Shown in pieces: positions 38,998-47,588 of a stretch of DNA of 64,000 bases. The stretch covers positions 419,955 to 483,954 of the forward strand of contig NZ_JALJXP010000003.1 in the NCBI RefSeq assembly GCF_024170165.1. Reading direction: 5' to 3'. How positions within the stretch are numbered: the stretch's first letter is position 1; each line of letters opens with the position of its first letter. Origin of the DNA: Pseudomonas nitroreducens (GTDB taxonomy: Bacteria; Pseudomonadota; Gammaproteobacteria; Pseudomonadales; Pseudomonadaceae). The position numbers and the translations under genes were made by a program. Under the pieces are notes generated by a model. The model saw only the letters and a list, made by a program, of their open reading frames with translations, made no database searches and was not told the origin of the DNA.

Positions 38998-40233
38998 TCA
39001 GGCGCCGAGTTCGCTGAAAGACAGGAAGGGCAGCGGTTCGCCGGCGTGCAGGATGCGCCCGGCCTCCACCACCGCCAGGCCATCGGCCCAGCTCGCTGCG
39101 CGCAGCATGGCCGAGCCCTGCTGCGGATGCAGGCAGATGCGCGCCACGCCGGTGCTGTCCAGTTCCAGACGCGCGCGCAGGTACTGGCGGCGCGAGTTGG
39201 CCGTGGGCCAGTCGAAGCCTGCCGGCAGCGTCACCGGCAAGGTATCGGTGGCGCTGCGCCCCTGGGCACGCCAGAGGAACGGGCGCGCCACCACCAGGGC
39301 GGTGACCAGCGCCGCGGCCGGGTTGCCCGGCAGGCCGATCCACGGCTTGCCGGCGATGCTGCCGAACGCCAGCGGCTTGCCCGGCTGCATCTTCAGCTTC
39401 CACAGGTGCAGCTCGCCCAGTTCACGGATCGCCTGCTTGAGGTAATCGCGGTCGCCCACCGACACCCCGCCGCTGGTGATCAGCACGTCCCATTCGGACG
39501 CAGCGAGACTCAGCGCATCGCGGCTGGCCGCCAGGGTGTCGGCAAGCACGCCGTAGTCGTGGACTTCGACGCCCCAGCCGCGCAGCAGTGCGCCGACGCT
39601 GAAGCGGTTGGCGTTGTAGATCTGCCCCGGCGCGAGCGGCTCACCGGGCTCGCGCAGCTCGTCGCCGCTGCTCAGCAGGCAGACGCGCAGCGGGCGGTGC
39701 ACGCTGACAGCGTCCAGACCGACGCTGGCGAGCAGGCCGAGGTCCTGGGCGCGCAGTTTCTTCCCGGCACTGAGCAAGGCATCGCCTTCGCACAGCTCTT
39801 CACCGCGCCGACGCACATGGCTGCCATGGGCCACCACGGGCACCTGCAGCCAGTCGCCGTCGACCTCGCAGTCTTCCTGGGCGATCACGCTGTCCGCTCC
39901 CGGCGGCAACGGCGCGCCGGTGAAGATGCGCATGGCCTGGCCGGGCTGCAGTTCGACCTGGGCGGCGTCGCCGGCGGCGATATAGCCGGCGATTTTCAAC
40001 CGCGCTCCGGACGGGCCCATGTCGGCGCAGCGCAGGGCATAGCCGTCCATCGCGCTGTTGTCCCACAACGGCAGGTCGATGGGTGAGTGGATGTCCTCGG
40101 CGAGGATGCGGCCCAAGGCGCTTTCCAGGTCGATACGTTCGGTCGGCGGTGCCAGGGGAGCGAACTCCATCAGCGCGGCAATGGCCTCGTCCACCGGGCG
40201 CAGGCCGGTACCGGAACAGCCGCAGGCGCTCAT
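38998..40233 (-). CDS. moeA: Molybdopterin molybdenumtransferase MoeA
   Basis: 411-residue enzyme that inserts molybdate into adenylated molybdopterin, completing the cofactor for NarG. Conserved segments include [24 protein letters not shown], the [12 protein letters not shown] molybdopterin-binding motif and [12 protein letters not shown] 40233 overlaps the moaB stop by four bases (ATGA). The upstream extension to 40299 falls inside moaB. It matches PA3914 moeA1. Confidence 0.94.
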   Translation of the reverse strand: MSACGCSGTGLRPVDEAIAALMEFAPLAPPTERIDLESALGRILAEDIHSPIDLPLWDNSAMDGYALRCADMGPSGARLKIAGYIAAGDAAQVELQPGQAMRIFTGAPLPPGADSVIAQEDCEVDGDWLQVPVVAHGSHVRRRGEELCEGDALLSAGKKLRAQDLGLLASVGLDAVSVHRPLRVCLLSSGDELREPGEPLAPGQIYNANRFSVGALLRGWGVEVHDYGVLADTLAASRDALSLAASEWDVLITSGGVSVGDRDYLKQAIRELGELHLWKLKMQPGKPLAFGSIAGKPWIGLPGNPAAALVTALVVARPFLWRAQGRSATDTLPVTLPAGFDWPTANSRRQYLRARLELDSTGVARICLHPQQGSAMLRAASWADGLAVVEAGRILHAGEPLPFLSFSELGA

Positions 40234-40784
40234 GAGCGTGTCCCGCAGGCCAGCACCGGGCGCTCGGGCAGGCGCTTGAGATGGGGGACGAAATTGCACG
40301 GCTTGGTGCGGCTGTCGAGTTGCAGCAGGAGGATCTTTTCCCAGGCGGTCAGGCAGGCGCCGGTGGAGCCGGGCAGGCAGCAGATCAGCGTGCCGTTGGT
40401 GATGCCGGCGATGGCGCGGGACTGGATGGTGGAGGTGCCGATTTCCTCGCGGGAAATCTGCCGGAACAGTTCGCCGAAACCATCCACGGTGCGCTCGAGC
40501 AACGGCGCGACGGCTTGCGGGGTGTTATCGCGGGCGGTGAAACCGGTGCCGCCGGTGATCAGGCCGACCTGGACCTTGGGGTCGGCGATCCAGGCCGAGA
40601 CCACGGCGCGGATCTGGTAGATGTCGTCGATCACCAGACGGCGTTCGGCGAGCGCGTGGCCGGCGCGTTGCAGCGAGGTCACCAGGGCCTGGCCGGAGGT
40701 GTCGTTGTGCAGGCTGCGGGTATCGCTGACGGTGAGAACCGCGATCTCCAGCGGCTGGAAATCCGGGGTGCTGAGATGGCTCAT
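40230..40784 (-). CDS. moaB: Molybdopterin adenylyltransferase-type protein MoaB
   Basis: 184-residue MogA/MoaB-fold protein, expected to adenylate molybdopterin before MoeA acts. Motifs: [16 protein letters not shown] at the N-terminus, [17 protein letters not shown], and [22 protein letters not shown] precedes ATG 40784. It is translationally coupled to moeA. A 189 bp repeat-containing gap separates it from moaE. Confidence 0.93.
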   Translation of the reverse strand: MSHLSTPDFQPLEIAVLTVSDTRSLHNDTSGQALVTSLQRAGHALAERRLVIDDIYQIRAVVSAWIADPKVQVGLITGGTGFTARDNTPQAVAPLLERTVDGFGELFRQISREEIGTSTIQSRAIAGITNGTLICCLPGSTGACLTAWEKILLLQLDSRTKPCNFVPHLKRLPERPVLACGTRS

Positions 40785-40900
40785 GAGGGGCTCTCCGATG
40801 CGGAGCAAAAAGGGCTGGCGCCAGCCTGCGCCCGTTCCCCTCTACCGCCCATTCCTCCTAGGAGGTACTGCCCCGGCGCGAGCGGGGCATCGGAGTCAAC

Positions 40901-40950
40901 CTGCAGGAGCCGCGCCATGCGCGCGATCGCGGGCGTGGCCCGCTCCGGCA
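40901..40950. repeat. REP-like palindrome between moaE and moaB
   Basis: TGCAGGAGC...GCGCGCGATCGCGGGCGTGGCCCGCTCC, closely related to the unit at 21365-21412. It splits the leftward moaCDE and moaB-moeA-ubiUVT groups. Confidence 0.75.
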
Positions 40951-40973
40951 GGGGAACTCCGCAGTCAGACGGT

Positions 40974-41426
40974 TCAGCTTTTCCAGCGCTCGGCAGCCGC
41001 CTGGTCGCTGCAGCGCCCTTCGACCCAGCGCGGGCCGTCGCTCGTGTCTTCCTTCTTCCAGAAAGGCGCGCGGGTCTTCAGGTAGTCCATGACGAAGTTG
41101 CAGGCGTCGAACGCCGCCTGCCGGTGGGCGCTGGCAGCACCGACGAAGACGATGGGCTCGCCCGGTTCCAGGCGGCCAATGCGGTGGAGGATTTCCAGGC
41201 GCAGCAACGGCCAGCGCTCATTGGCCTCGACCTCGATCTTCGCCAGCGCCTTCTCGGTCATGCCGGCGTAGTGCTCGAGGAACATGCCGCCCACTTCGCG
41301 GCCGTCGTTGAAATCCCGCACGTAGCCGACGAAGCCGACCACCGCGCCGACGCCGACGTTGGCGGCGTGCATCGCGTTGAGTTCGGCGCCCGGATCGAAC
41401 GCTGCCGGCTGGACGCGGATCGCCAT
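40974..41426 (-). CDS. moaE: Molybdopterin synthase catalytic subunit MoaE
   Basis: 150-residue large subunit of molybdopterin synthase, which transfers sulfur from MoaD thiocarboxylate to precursor Z. The GFVGYVRDFNDG segment, the LEHYAGMTEK loop, the HRIGRLEPGE strand and the KKED catalytic-lysine motif are all present. ATG 41426 has GGAGG upstream, overlapping the 3' end of moaD. It lies 4 bp after moaD. Confidence 0.95.
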   Translation of the reverse strand: MAIRVQPAAFDPGAELNAMHAANVGVGAVVGFVGYVRDFNDGREVGGMFLEHYAGMTEKALAKIEVEANERWPLLRLEILHRIGRLEPGEPIVFVGAASAHRQAAFDACNFVMDYLKTRAPFWKKEDTSDGPRWVEGRCSDQAAAERWKS

Positions 41427-41430
41427 GGGC

Positions 41431-41679
41431 TCAGCCTCCGGTGACGGTGGGGAAGAAGGCCACCTCGTCGCCGTCGGCGAGGGGCTCATCCAGGGAGCAC
41501 AGCTCCTGGTTGCGTGCGCACATCAGGTTCTGCTCGCCGAGTACGTCCCAGACGCCGCCGCGCTCCAGCAGCAGGCGCCGCAGATCGTCGAGGCTGGCCA
41601 GGGACTGGCTCCAGTTCAGTTGCTCGCCATCCAGGCCGAGGGCTTCACGGTAGCGGGCGAAGTACTGCACGCGGATCAT
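41431..41679 (-). CDS. moaD: Molybdopterin synthase sulfur carrier subunit MoaD
   Basis: 82-residue ubiquitin-like protein ending in the required Gly-Gly (FFPTVTGG), which is adenylated and thiocarboxylated before sulfur transfer in MoaE. GGAGA precedes ATG 41679. The start overlaps the moaC stop (ATGA), so the two are translationally coupled. Confidence 0.95.
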   Translation of the reverse strand: MIRVQYFARYREALGLDGEQLNWSQSLASLDDLRRLLLERGGVWDVLGEQNLMCARNQELCSLDEPLADGDEVAFFPTVTGG

Positions 41680-42167
41680 GGCTTGTCTCCGGCAACGCTT
41701 GCTGCGGCAACGTAATGACCGCTCTTGCCGCCGAGCTTCTCCAGCACGCGCACGCTGTCGATGGTCATGCCACGGTCGACGGCCTTGCACATGTCGTAGA
41801 TGGTCAGCGCGGCGACGCTGGCGGCGGTCAGCGCTTCCATCTCCACACCGGTCTGCCCGGCCAGCTTGCAGCGGGCGACGATGTGCACGGTGTCCTCGCC
41901 CTCGGCGGCCAGTTCGACCTTCACGCTGGTGAGCAGCAACGGGTGGCACAGCGGGATCAGCTCGTGGGTCCGCTTCGCCGCCTGGATGCCGGCGATGCGC
42001 GCCACGGCGAACACGTCACCCTTGGGGTGGCCGCCGTCCTGGATCAACTGCAGGGTGGACGGGAGCATGCGCACCCGGGCTTCGGCCACGGCCTCACGGG
42101 ACGTCACCGCTTTTTCGGTGACATCGACCATGTTGGCGCGGCCCTGGGAATCGAGATGGGTCAGCAC
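41676..42167 (-). CDS. moaC: Cyclic pyranopterin monophosphate synthase MoaC
   Basis: 163-residue enzyme converting the MoaA product to precursor Z. Conserved segments: [48 protein letters not shown] split across the active site, [23 protein letters not shown], and LEKLGGKSG near the end. The start codon is GTG 42167 with GGAGAG upstream. It is the first gene of the leftward moa series. Confidence 0.95.
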   Translation of the reverse strand: MLTHLDSQGRANMVDVTEKAVTSREAVAEARVRMLPSTLQLIQDGGHPKGDVFAVARIAGIQAAKRTHELIPLCHPLLLTSVKVELAAEGEDTVHIVARCKLAGQTGVEMEALTAASVAALTIYDMCKAVDRGMTIDSVRVLEKLGGKSGHYVAAASVAGDKP

Positions 42168-42254
42168 GGCTGGAAACTCTCCGGTGGATCAGGGGAACAG
42201 TGTACTCCCGGTGCGCGCGGCCGGAGGACCGGCGGACGGCGCATTGGGGGGAGG

Positions 42255-42287
42255 ATTGTATACAAGAAGAGGTAGGCGGGGCGCAAA
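42255..42287 (-). promoter_or_regulatory. Possible promoter of the moaC series
   Basis: Read leftward, TTGCGC and TATACA lie 18 bp apart, the latter inside a 10 bp palindrome TTGTATACAA (42256-42265). The match to the sigma-70 consensus is moderate. No ANR box is visible here. Confidence 0.3.
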
Positions 42288-42313
42288 GAAAAGGCCCGCC
42301 GGGTGGCGGGCCT
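42286..42313 (-). terminator. Rho-independent terminator of the PIN-PhoH gene
   Basis: Read leftward, GGCCCGCC-ACCC-GGCGGGCC forms an 8 bp GC stem followed by TTTTCTTT, 10 bp after the stop codon at 42323. Confidence 0.88.
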
Positions 42314-42322
42314 GGGTTGGCG

Positions 42323-43714
42323 TTACATGTGGGCTTCGGCGAACTCCGCCAGCACCGAGCGCGGCACCCCTTGCAGGGTCACGTGCACGCCGTGGGGGAA
42401 GTCCTTGAAGCGTTCGGTCAGGTAGGTCAGGCCGGAGCTGGTGGCCGACAGGTAGGGGGTATCGATCTGCGCCAGGTTGCCCAGGCAGACCACTTTGGAA
42501 CCGTTGCCCGCACGGGTGATGATGGTCTTCATCTGGTGCGGGGTGAGGTTCTGGCACTCGTCGATCAGGATCAGGCTCTGCTGGAAGCTGCGGCCGCGGA
42601 TGTAGTTCAGCGATTTGAACTGCAGCGGCACCTTGCTGAGGATGTAGTCGACGCTGCCGTGGGTGCACTCATCGTCCGAATGCAACGCTTCGAGGTTGTC
42701 GGTGATTGCGCCGAGCCAGGGCTCCATCTTCTCCGCCTCGGTGCCGGGCAGGAAACCGATGTCCTCGTCCAGGCCCTGCACGCTGCGGGTCGCGATGATG
42801 CGCTTGTAGCGCTTGGTGACCATGGTCTGCTCGATGGCGGCAGCCAGCGCGAGGATGGTCTTGCCCGAGCCGGCGGCGCCGGACAGGTTGACCAGGTGGA
42901 TGTCCGGGTCCAGCAGCGCGTACAGCGCCAGCGACTGGTACACGTCGCGCGGGCGCAGGCCCCAGGCTTCCTGGTGCAGCAGCGGCTCCTGGTGCAGGTC
43001 GAGGATGGTCAGCTCATCCTGGTCGATGCCCTTGATCCAGCCGACGAAGCCCTGCTCATCGACGATGAACTCGTTGATGTGCACTGCCGGCAGGTTGTCG
43101 GTGAGTTGCACGCGGTGCCAGGTGCGACCGCGGTCCTGGCGGGTCTCCACCTTGCTGACGCGGTCCCAGAAGGACCCGCCCAGCGAATGGTAGCCACGCG
43201 ACAGCAGGTTGATGTCATCGACCAGCTGGTCGGTGTGGTAGTCCTCGGCGAACACCCCGCAGGCACGCGCCTTGAGGCGCATGTTGATGTCCTTGGTGAC
43301 CAGCACCACGCGCTTGCTGCTATGGCGACTCTTCAGCTCCACCAGCTGGTTGATGATCTTGTTGTCATTGAGGTGTTCGGGCAGCCAGGTGATCGGCTCG
43401 GCGCGCTTGCTCATGAGGATCGACAGGCTGCCGCACGGCCCGCTCTTGCCGCGCTGGATGGGCACGCCATCCTCTACCTGCTCGGGCGAGGCCTCGCCCA
43501 GTACCGAATCGATCAGGCGGATGGCCTGGCGGCATTCCGCTGCCACGGTGTGTTTTCCGGTCTTGAGCTTGTCCAGTTCCTCCAGCACCGTCATCGGGAT
43601 CGCGACGTGGTGCTCCTGGAAGTTCAGCAAGGCGTTGGGATCGTGGATCAGGACGTTGGTGTCGAGGACGTACAGGGTGGGCTGGGTGGGGCGGGAGCGT
43701 CCGTGGTCATCCAT
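42323..43714 (-). CDS. PIN-domain / PhoH-like ATPase fusion protein
   Basis: 463-residue cytoplasmic protein. The N-terminal PIN nuclease domain has acidic motif VLDTNVLIHDP at 16-26, ELDKLK near 46, and a VTKDINMR motif. The C-terminal PhoH-type ATPase has Walker A GAAGSGKT at 279-286 and Walker B LILIDECQNL at 381-390. The combination suggests ATP-driven RNA processing or decay. In some bacteria relatives work as toxin-antitoxin pairs, but no small partner gene lies next to this one. ATG 43714 follows AGAGGTGA. The frame beyond it is repeat-derived. It fits PA3919. Confidence 0.88.
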   Translation of the reverse strand: MDDHGRSRPTQPTLYVLDTNVLIHDPNALLNFQEHHVAIPMTVLEELDKLKTGKHTVAAECRQAIRLIDSVLGEASPEQVEDGVPIQRGKSGPCGSLSILMSKRAEPITWLPEHLNDNKIINQLVELKSRHSSKRVVLVTKDINMRLKARACGVFAEDYHTDQLVDDINLLSRGYHSLGGSFWDRVSKVETRQDRGRTWHRVQLTDNLPAVHINEFIVDEQGFVGWIKGIDQDELTILDLHQEPLLHQEAWGLRPRDVYQSLALYALLDPDIHLVNLSGAAGSGKTILALAAAIEQTMVTKRYKRIIATRSVQGLDEDIGFLPGTEAEKMEPWLGAITDNLEALHSDDECTHGSVDYILSKVPLQFKSLNYIRGRSFQQSLILIDECQNLTPHQMKTIITRAGNGSKVVCLGNLAQIDTPYLSATSSGLTYLTERFKDFPHGVHVTLQGVPRSVLAEFAEAHM

Positions 43715-44208
43715 ACGCAGGTCACCTCTTGTAGGAGCGTTACGACGGAATGCCTTTACAGCGCTCCGCCGTGCGGTGAGCCACCGGCTCTCGGACGCCT
43801 GGGATCGGCAGGATTCGAGAGCACTGCATACAAGGGACTGGCCGGGCCGGGGCCGCCACCTGTCTGCAGGGTTCGGCGGTCTACGACTCAACAAATACAG
43901 GAAAAAACATGACGATAAAAAGTCTTTTTCCTTCCTAGGAAAGTTTTTTTCGTCGCACGACGAAATACCTTGGCGGGGACTCCGGACAGCGCTAGTTTTA
44001 GGAGTCCTACCCCTCGTAACGCCCTCCGCTTTTTTCGCAAGATCAGTCCCTTAGCCTCGCACACCGCGTCTACCCCGGCACTTGCGCCGAATACCAGCGC
44101 TTTCCCGCCCGCCTATATAGATGTCGCCCCCGACGCTAATCGTCCCCATAGGTGGAGCCAACGCCCGCGACTCCTTACAATCGCCGCTCGCTTGTAGGAG
44201 ACCGCACG
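43715..44208. other. Intergenic region between the PIN-PhoH gene and yaaA
   Basis: 494 bp without a credible gene between divergent genes. It holds a GTAGGAGCG-type fragment near 43733 and an AT-rich stretch at 43890-43970 with the 8 bp hairpin TTTCGTCG / CGACGAAA (43948-43965). A TACAAT-like -10 (about 44175-44180) lies 30 bp before the yaaA start. This is also where synteny with P. aeruginosa breaks. Confidence 0.55.
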
Positions 44209-44988
44209 ATGCTGATGGTGATTTCCCCCGCCAAGACCCTGGACTACGACACCGCACCGGTGACGCAGCGCTTCACCCTGCCCGAGCACCTGGACGACGC
44301 CCAGGAACTGATCGGCATCCTGCGGGAACTCGCGCCGGCGCAGATCGCCGAGCTGATGCACCTGTCGGACAAGCTGGCCGGCCTCAACGCCGCGCGCTTC
44401 GGCAGCTGGCACCCGGACTTCACCCCCGCCAACGCCAAGCAGGCCCTGCTGGCCTTCAAGGGTGATGTCTACACCGGCATGCAGGCCGAGGACTTCAGCG
44501 AAGCCGACTTCGATTTCGCCCAGCGCCACCTGCGCATGCTCTCCGGCCTCTATGGCGTGCTGCGCCCGCTGGACCTGATGCAGCCATACCGCCTGGAAAT
44601 GGGCACCAAGCTGGCCAACGCTCGTGGCAAGGACCTCTACGCCTTCTGGGGCGAGCGCATCAGCGCCTGGCTGAACGAGTCCCTGGCCGAGCAGGGCGAC
44701 GAGGTGCTGCTGAACCTGGCCTCCAACGAATACTTCGGCGCGGTGAAGCGCAAGGCCCTGAACGCGCGGGTGATCGACACCGAGTTCAAGGACCTGAAGA
44801 ACGGCCAGTACAAGATCATCAGCTTCTACGCCAAGAAGGCCCGCGGGATGATGGCGCGCTACGTGATCAAGGAGCGCCTGACCCACCCCGAGGGCCTGAA
44901 GGACTTCAACTACGCGGGCTACGCCTACAGCGCCGAGCACTCCAAGGCCGACCAGCTGGTATTCCTGCGCGACCACGCCGAAGACTGA
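44209..44988 (+). CDS. yaaA: YaaA family protein (UPF0246), peroxide stress resistance
   Basis: 259-residue soluble protein of the DUF328 family. In E. coli the homologue limits free iron and oxidative DNA damage during peroxide stress. Conserved stretches: [13 protein letters not shown] at the start, the [35 protein letters not shown] region (broken here by family markers GLYG and LRPLD), and [16 protein letters not shown] precedes ATG 44209. It lies upstream of the alginate genes as PA3539 does, in its own transcription unit with a terminator. Confidence 0.92.
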   Translation: MLMVISPAKTLDYDTAPVTQRFTLPEHLDDAQELIGILRELAPAQIAELMHLSDKLAGLNAARFGSWHPDFTPANAKQALLAFKGDVYTGMQAEDFSEADFDFAQRHLRMLSGLYGVLRPLDLMQPYRLEMGTKLANARGKDLYAFWGERISAWLNESLAEQGDEVLLNLASNEYFGAVKRKALNARVIDTEFKDLKNGQYKIISFYAKKARGMMARYVIKERLTHPEGLKDFNYAGYAYSAEHSKADQLVFLRDHAED

Positions 44989-45008
44989 AGCGCCTTTTCT
45001 GCTGCACC

Positions 45009-45041
45009 AAACGGGAGCCCTGAGGGTTCCCGTTTTCGTTT
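45009..45041 (+). terminator. Rho-independent terminator after yaaA
   Basis: AAACGGGAGCCC and GGGTTCCCGTTT pair across a 3-base loop, with TTTTCGTTT following, 20 bp after the stop codon. Confidence 0.85.
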
Positions 45042-45130
45042 CCGCGCAGAACCTGCGGGAACGCCCCATGGGTGCGGTTACGGGCATGGGCCAGGGCCCC
45101 ACTCCTCCTGCCGGGACGTCCGGCGCTGGG

Positions 45131-45232
45131 CGGTTCGCGAGCAAGCTCGCTCCTACGAAAGCCCCTGCAAGACCGAAGCTGGTGCAACCGCCGGCCCTGC
45201 CGACGGTTCGCGGGCGCGGCCCGCTCCTACAG
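45131..45232. repeat. REP-like pair downstream of yaaA
   Basis: GGTTCGCGAGCAAGCTCGCT (from 45132, ending CTCCTACG) and, after 40 bp, a CCGGCCCTGCCGACGGTTCG module ending GGCCCGCTCCTAC. These are the same two module types found at 19435 and 19872. Confidence 0.75.
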
Positions 45233-45400
45233 GGGGCAATCAGCCGCACCGCTTCGCCGCTGTTTCGCCCCCGAAATCACCGCTGATTCCAAGTGGCCTG
45301 TAAGCCATTGACCATGGAACCGGCTGGTCACGGGGGCCTATCTGTACGTTTATTGCCCAAAACACCCCCTGAAGACCACACGACGGAAATGGTCAAAATG

Positions 45401-45413
45401 ACCGTTCGTCTGC
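45401..45413 (+). promoter_or_regulatory. AlgR binding site
   Basis: ACCGTTCGTCTGC is identical to the core of the far-upstream AlgR boxes known at P. aeruginosa algD. It lies about 770 bp before the algD start codon and about 530 bp upstream of the candidate AlgU promoter. I found no second exact copy. Confidence 0.85.
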
Positions 45414-45544
45414 TTCAGGATTAATCGTGAGAAAATTTTTCGAGCCGCCGGACAGGCCGAATGGATGGAAATCCTCCTGATTCGCTCCCTGCCTTGTAAT
45501 CCATTCGCCATTAACAGCCTTTGGCCATGACATGCATTTCACGA

Positions 45545-45658
45545 TTGCACTTTGCAAGATGGAAAGCTGAACGGCAGCTGAACGAATGTCTTAACGACGA
45601 TACACGGTCGTTTTTAACGAAAAATTCAATGGAACTTTCCCCGACCATGCACTTTGCA
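45545..45658. repeat. Repeated TGCA-CTT-TGCA dyads upstream of algD
   Basis: TTGCACTTTGCAA (45545-45557) is a perfect dyad. TGCACTTTGCA recurs at 45648-45658, and a related CCGTGCAATTTGCC follows near 45672. Spacing of the first two is about 103 bp. They could be sites for a looping or nucleoid protein, but no known consensus is matched with confidence. Confidence 0.4.
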
Positions 45659-45901
45659 CTAAGCAAAGCGCCGTGCAATTTGCCATTAACTCAGCATCAG
45701 GTGATATCAATTGGATATTTCAGATACTTGCAGAGACGGGATGGGCGGAAGGAACTAACCGCATTTCGGATAAATCCTATTTGCGCAACGACCATCGCTG
45801 GCGAAACAGAAATGCCCGATGGAAATTGGAGTTTCGCTTCCAAGGTTATTTCGATCCGCTCTTTTCGATTCGACCAACAAGCGCAACCCAATGAAATAAC
45901 T

Positions 45902-45930
45902 GAACTTTTCAGATGACGAGGCAATCATCT
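45902..45930 (+). promoter_or_regulatory. Candidate AlgU (sigma-22) promoter of algD
   Basis: GAACTT (45902-45907), a 17 bp spacer, then TCATCT (45925-45930). The P. aeruginosa algD promoter has GAACTT, 17 bp and TCCTAT as I recall. It is a good -35 with a partial -10. An alternative GGAACTT at 45631 lacks a matching -10. Confidence 0.5.
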
Positions 45931-46173
45931 AACCAGACTGGAGCACGCCAGACAGCCATTGCACCAACGTTGCAATCTGTCTGAAACATAACAGGGCAAA
46001 CATTCAAAGTTTGCTCCAATACTGTGCTCGAAAGTTTAGCACTCGATTCCCATGCCTGCCTGGAAGGAAGTACGGAGAACACTTCAACAGTGAACTCCGG
46101 GGATTCACTCATCCTGAATAAATCGCCCTGCCGGGCAACTTTAAACAGTTCGACCATTGAAGAGGTGAATGCG

Positions 46174-47484
46174 ATGCGTATCAGCATCTTTGGTCTTGGG
46201 TATGTTGGCGCAGTATGTGCCGGCTGCCTGTCCGCACGAGGCCATGAAGTCGTTGGGGTGGATGTCTCCACCACCAAGATCGATCTGATCAACAACGGGA
46301 AGTCGCCCATCGTCGAGCCGGGCCTGGAGCCTCTGCTGCAACAGGGCATCCGCACCGGTCGCCTGTCGGGCACCACCGACTTCAAGAAGGCCGTACTGGA
46401 CACCGACGTGTCGTTCATCTGCGTCGGCACCCCGAGCAAGAAGAACGGCGACCTCGACCTGGGCTACATCGAGTCCGTCTGCCGCGAGATCGGCTACGCC
46501 ATCCGCGAGAAGAAGGAGCGCCACACCGTGGTCGTGCGCAGCACCGTGCTGCCGGGCACCGTGAACAACGTAGTGATCCCGATCATCGAAGACTGCTCGG
46601 GCAAGAAAGCCGGCGCCGACTTCGGCGTGGGCACTAATCCAGAGTTCCTGCGCGAATCCACCGCGATCAAGGACTACGACTTCCCGCCCATGACCGTCAT
46701 CGGCGAGCTGGACGCCCAGACCGGCGACCTGCTGGAAGAGATCTACCGCGAGCTGGACGCGCCGATCATCCGCAAGACCATCGAGGTCGCCGAGATGATC
46801 AAGTACACCTGCAACGTCTGGCACGCCGCCAAGGTCACCTTCGCCAACGAGATCGGCAACATCGCCAAGGCCGTCGGCGTCGATGGCCGCGAAGTGATGG
46901 ACGTGATCTGCCAGGACCGCAAGCTGAACCTGTCGCGCTACTACATGAAGCCCGGCTTCGCCTTCGGCGGCTCCTGCCTGCCCAAGGACGTGCGCGCCCT
47001 CACCTACCGCGCCAGCCAGCTGGACATCGAACACCCGATGCTCGGCTCGATCATGCGCAGCAACCAGCACCAGGTGCAGAAGGCCTTCGACATCATCGCC
47101 GCGCACGGCAGCCGCAAGGTCGGCCTGCTCGGCCTGTCGTTCAAGTCCGGCACCGATGACCTGCGCGAAAGCCCGCTGGTGGAACTGGCCGAGATGCTCA
47201 TCGGCAAGGGCTACGAGCTGCAGATCTTCGACCGCAACGTCGAGTACGCCCGCGTCCATGGCGCGAACAAGGAGTACATCGAATCGAAGATCCCGCACGT
47301 CTCCTCGCTGCTGGTCTCGGACCTGGACGCCGTCGTGAAGTCCTCCGACGTCCTGGTGCTGGGCAACGGTGACGAGCTGTTCGTCGATGTGGTGAAGCAG
47401 GCCCCCGAGGGCAAGAAGGTCGTCGACCTGATCGGCTTCATGCCCAGCGTCACTGACGAGCGCGCCGAAGGCATCTGCTGGTAA
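46174..47484 (+). CDS. algD: GDP-mannose 6-dehydrogenase
   Basis: Cytoplasmic committing enzyme of alginate synthesis: GDP-mannose plus two NAD+ to GDP-mannuronate. 436 residues, the standard length. The N-terminal Rossmann motif FGLGYVGAV is at 6-14. The catalytic cysteine is Cys268 in the GGSCLPKD motif. AGAGG precedes ATG 46174; the frame is open upstream to 46024, but that is leader. It is first of the twelve alginate genes. Confidence 0.98.
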   Translation: MRISIFGLGYVGAVCAGCLSARGHEVVGVDVSTTKIDLINNGKSPIVEPGLEPLLQQGIRTGRLSGTTDFKKAVLDTDVSFICVGTPSKKNGDLDLGYIESVCREIGYAIREKKERHTVVVRSTVLPGTVNNVVIPIIEDCSGKKAGADFGVGTNPEFLRESTAIKDYDFPPMTVIGELDAQTGDLLEEIYRELDAPIIRKTIEVAEMIKYTCNVWHAAKVTFANEIGNIAKAVGVDGREVMDVICQDRKLNLSRYYMKPGFAFGGSCLPKDVRALTYRASQLDIEHPMLGSIMRSNQHQVQKAFDIIAAHGSRKVGLLGLSFKSGTDDLRESPLVELAEMLIGKGYELQIFDRNVEYARVHGANKEYIESKIPHVSSLLVSDLDAVVKSSDVLVLGNGDELFVDVVKQAPEGKKVVDLIGFMPSVTDERAEGICW

Positions 47485-47496
47485 GCGCCGCCTGCT

Positions 47497-47548
47497 CCTG
47501 TAGGAGCGCGCCATGCGCGTGATCGCGGGCATGGCCCGCTCCTACAGG
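47497..47548. repeat. REP-like palindrome inserted between algD and alg8
   Basis: Perfect 12 bp inverted ends CCTGTAGGAGCG (47497-47508) and CGCTCCTACAGG (47537-47548) around a GCGCCATGCGCGTGATCGCG core, 12 bp after the algD stop. It is the same family as 21365-21412. Confidence 0.85.
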
Positions 47549-47588
47549 GGCAACCCACTTCTCCAGAAGCGACAGACGGATTTCGACC

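Larger units (their letters stand above)
44989..46173. promoter_or_regulatory. Long algD upstream regulatory region
   Basis: 1,185 bp between yaaA and algD without a credible gene. The first 300 bp are GC-rich and repeat-bearing. From about 45290 the sequence becomes distinctly AT-richer and non-coding in character. It holds an exact AlgR-type box, repeated TGCA-CTT-TGCA dyads, a candidate AlgU promoter and a leader of about 240 nt. The layout, with a far-upstream activator site, resembles the P. aeruginosa algD promoter. Confidence 0.75.

Noticed and set aside
43739..43894. N-terminal extension of the PIN-PhoH protein to 43894
   Set aside because: The added residues are Arg/Ser-rich and run through repeat-derived DNA. 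ATG 43714 has a good ribosome-binding site and the PIN domain starts right after it.
45521..45916. 131-codon plus-strand frame in the algD upstream region
   Set aside because: No ribosome-binding site, codon use unlike the neighbours, no recognisable domain, and it overlaps the expected promoter and AlgU site.
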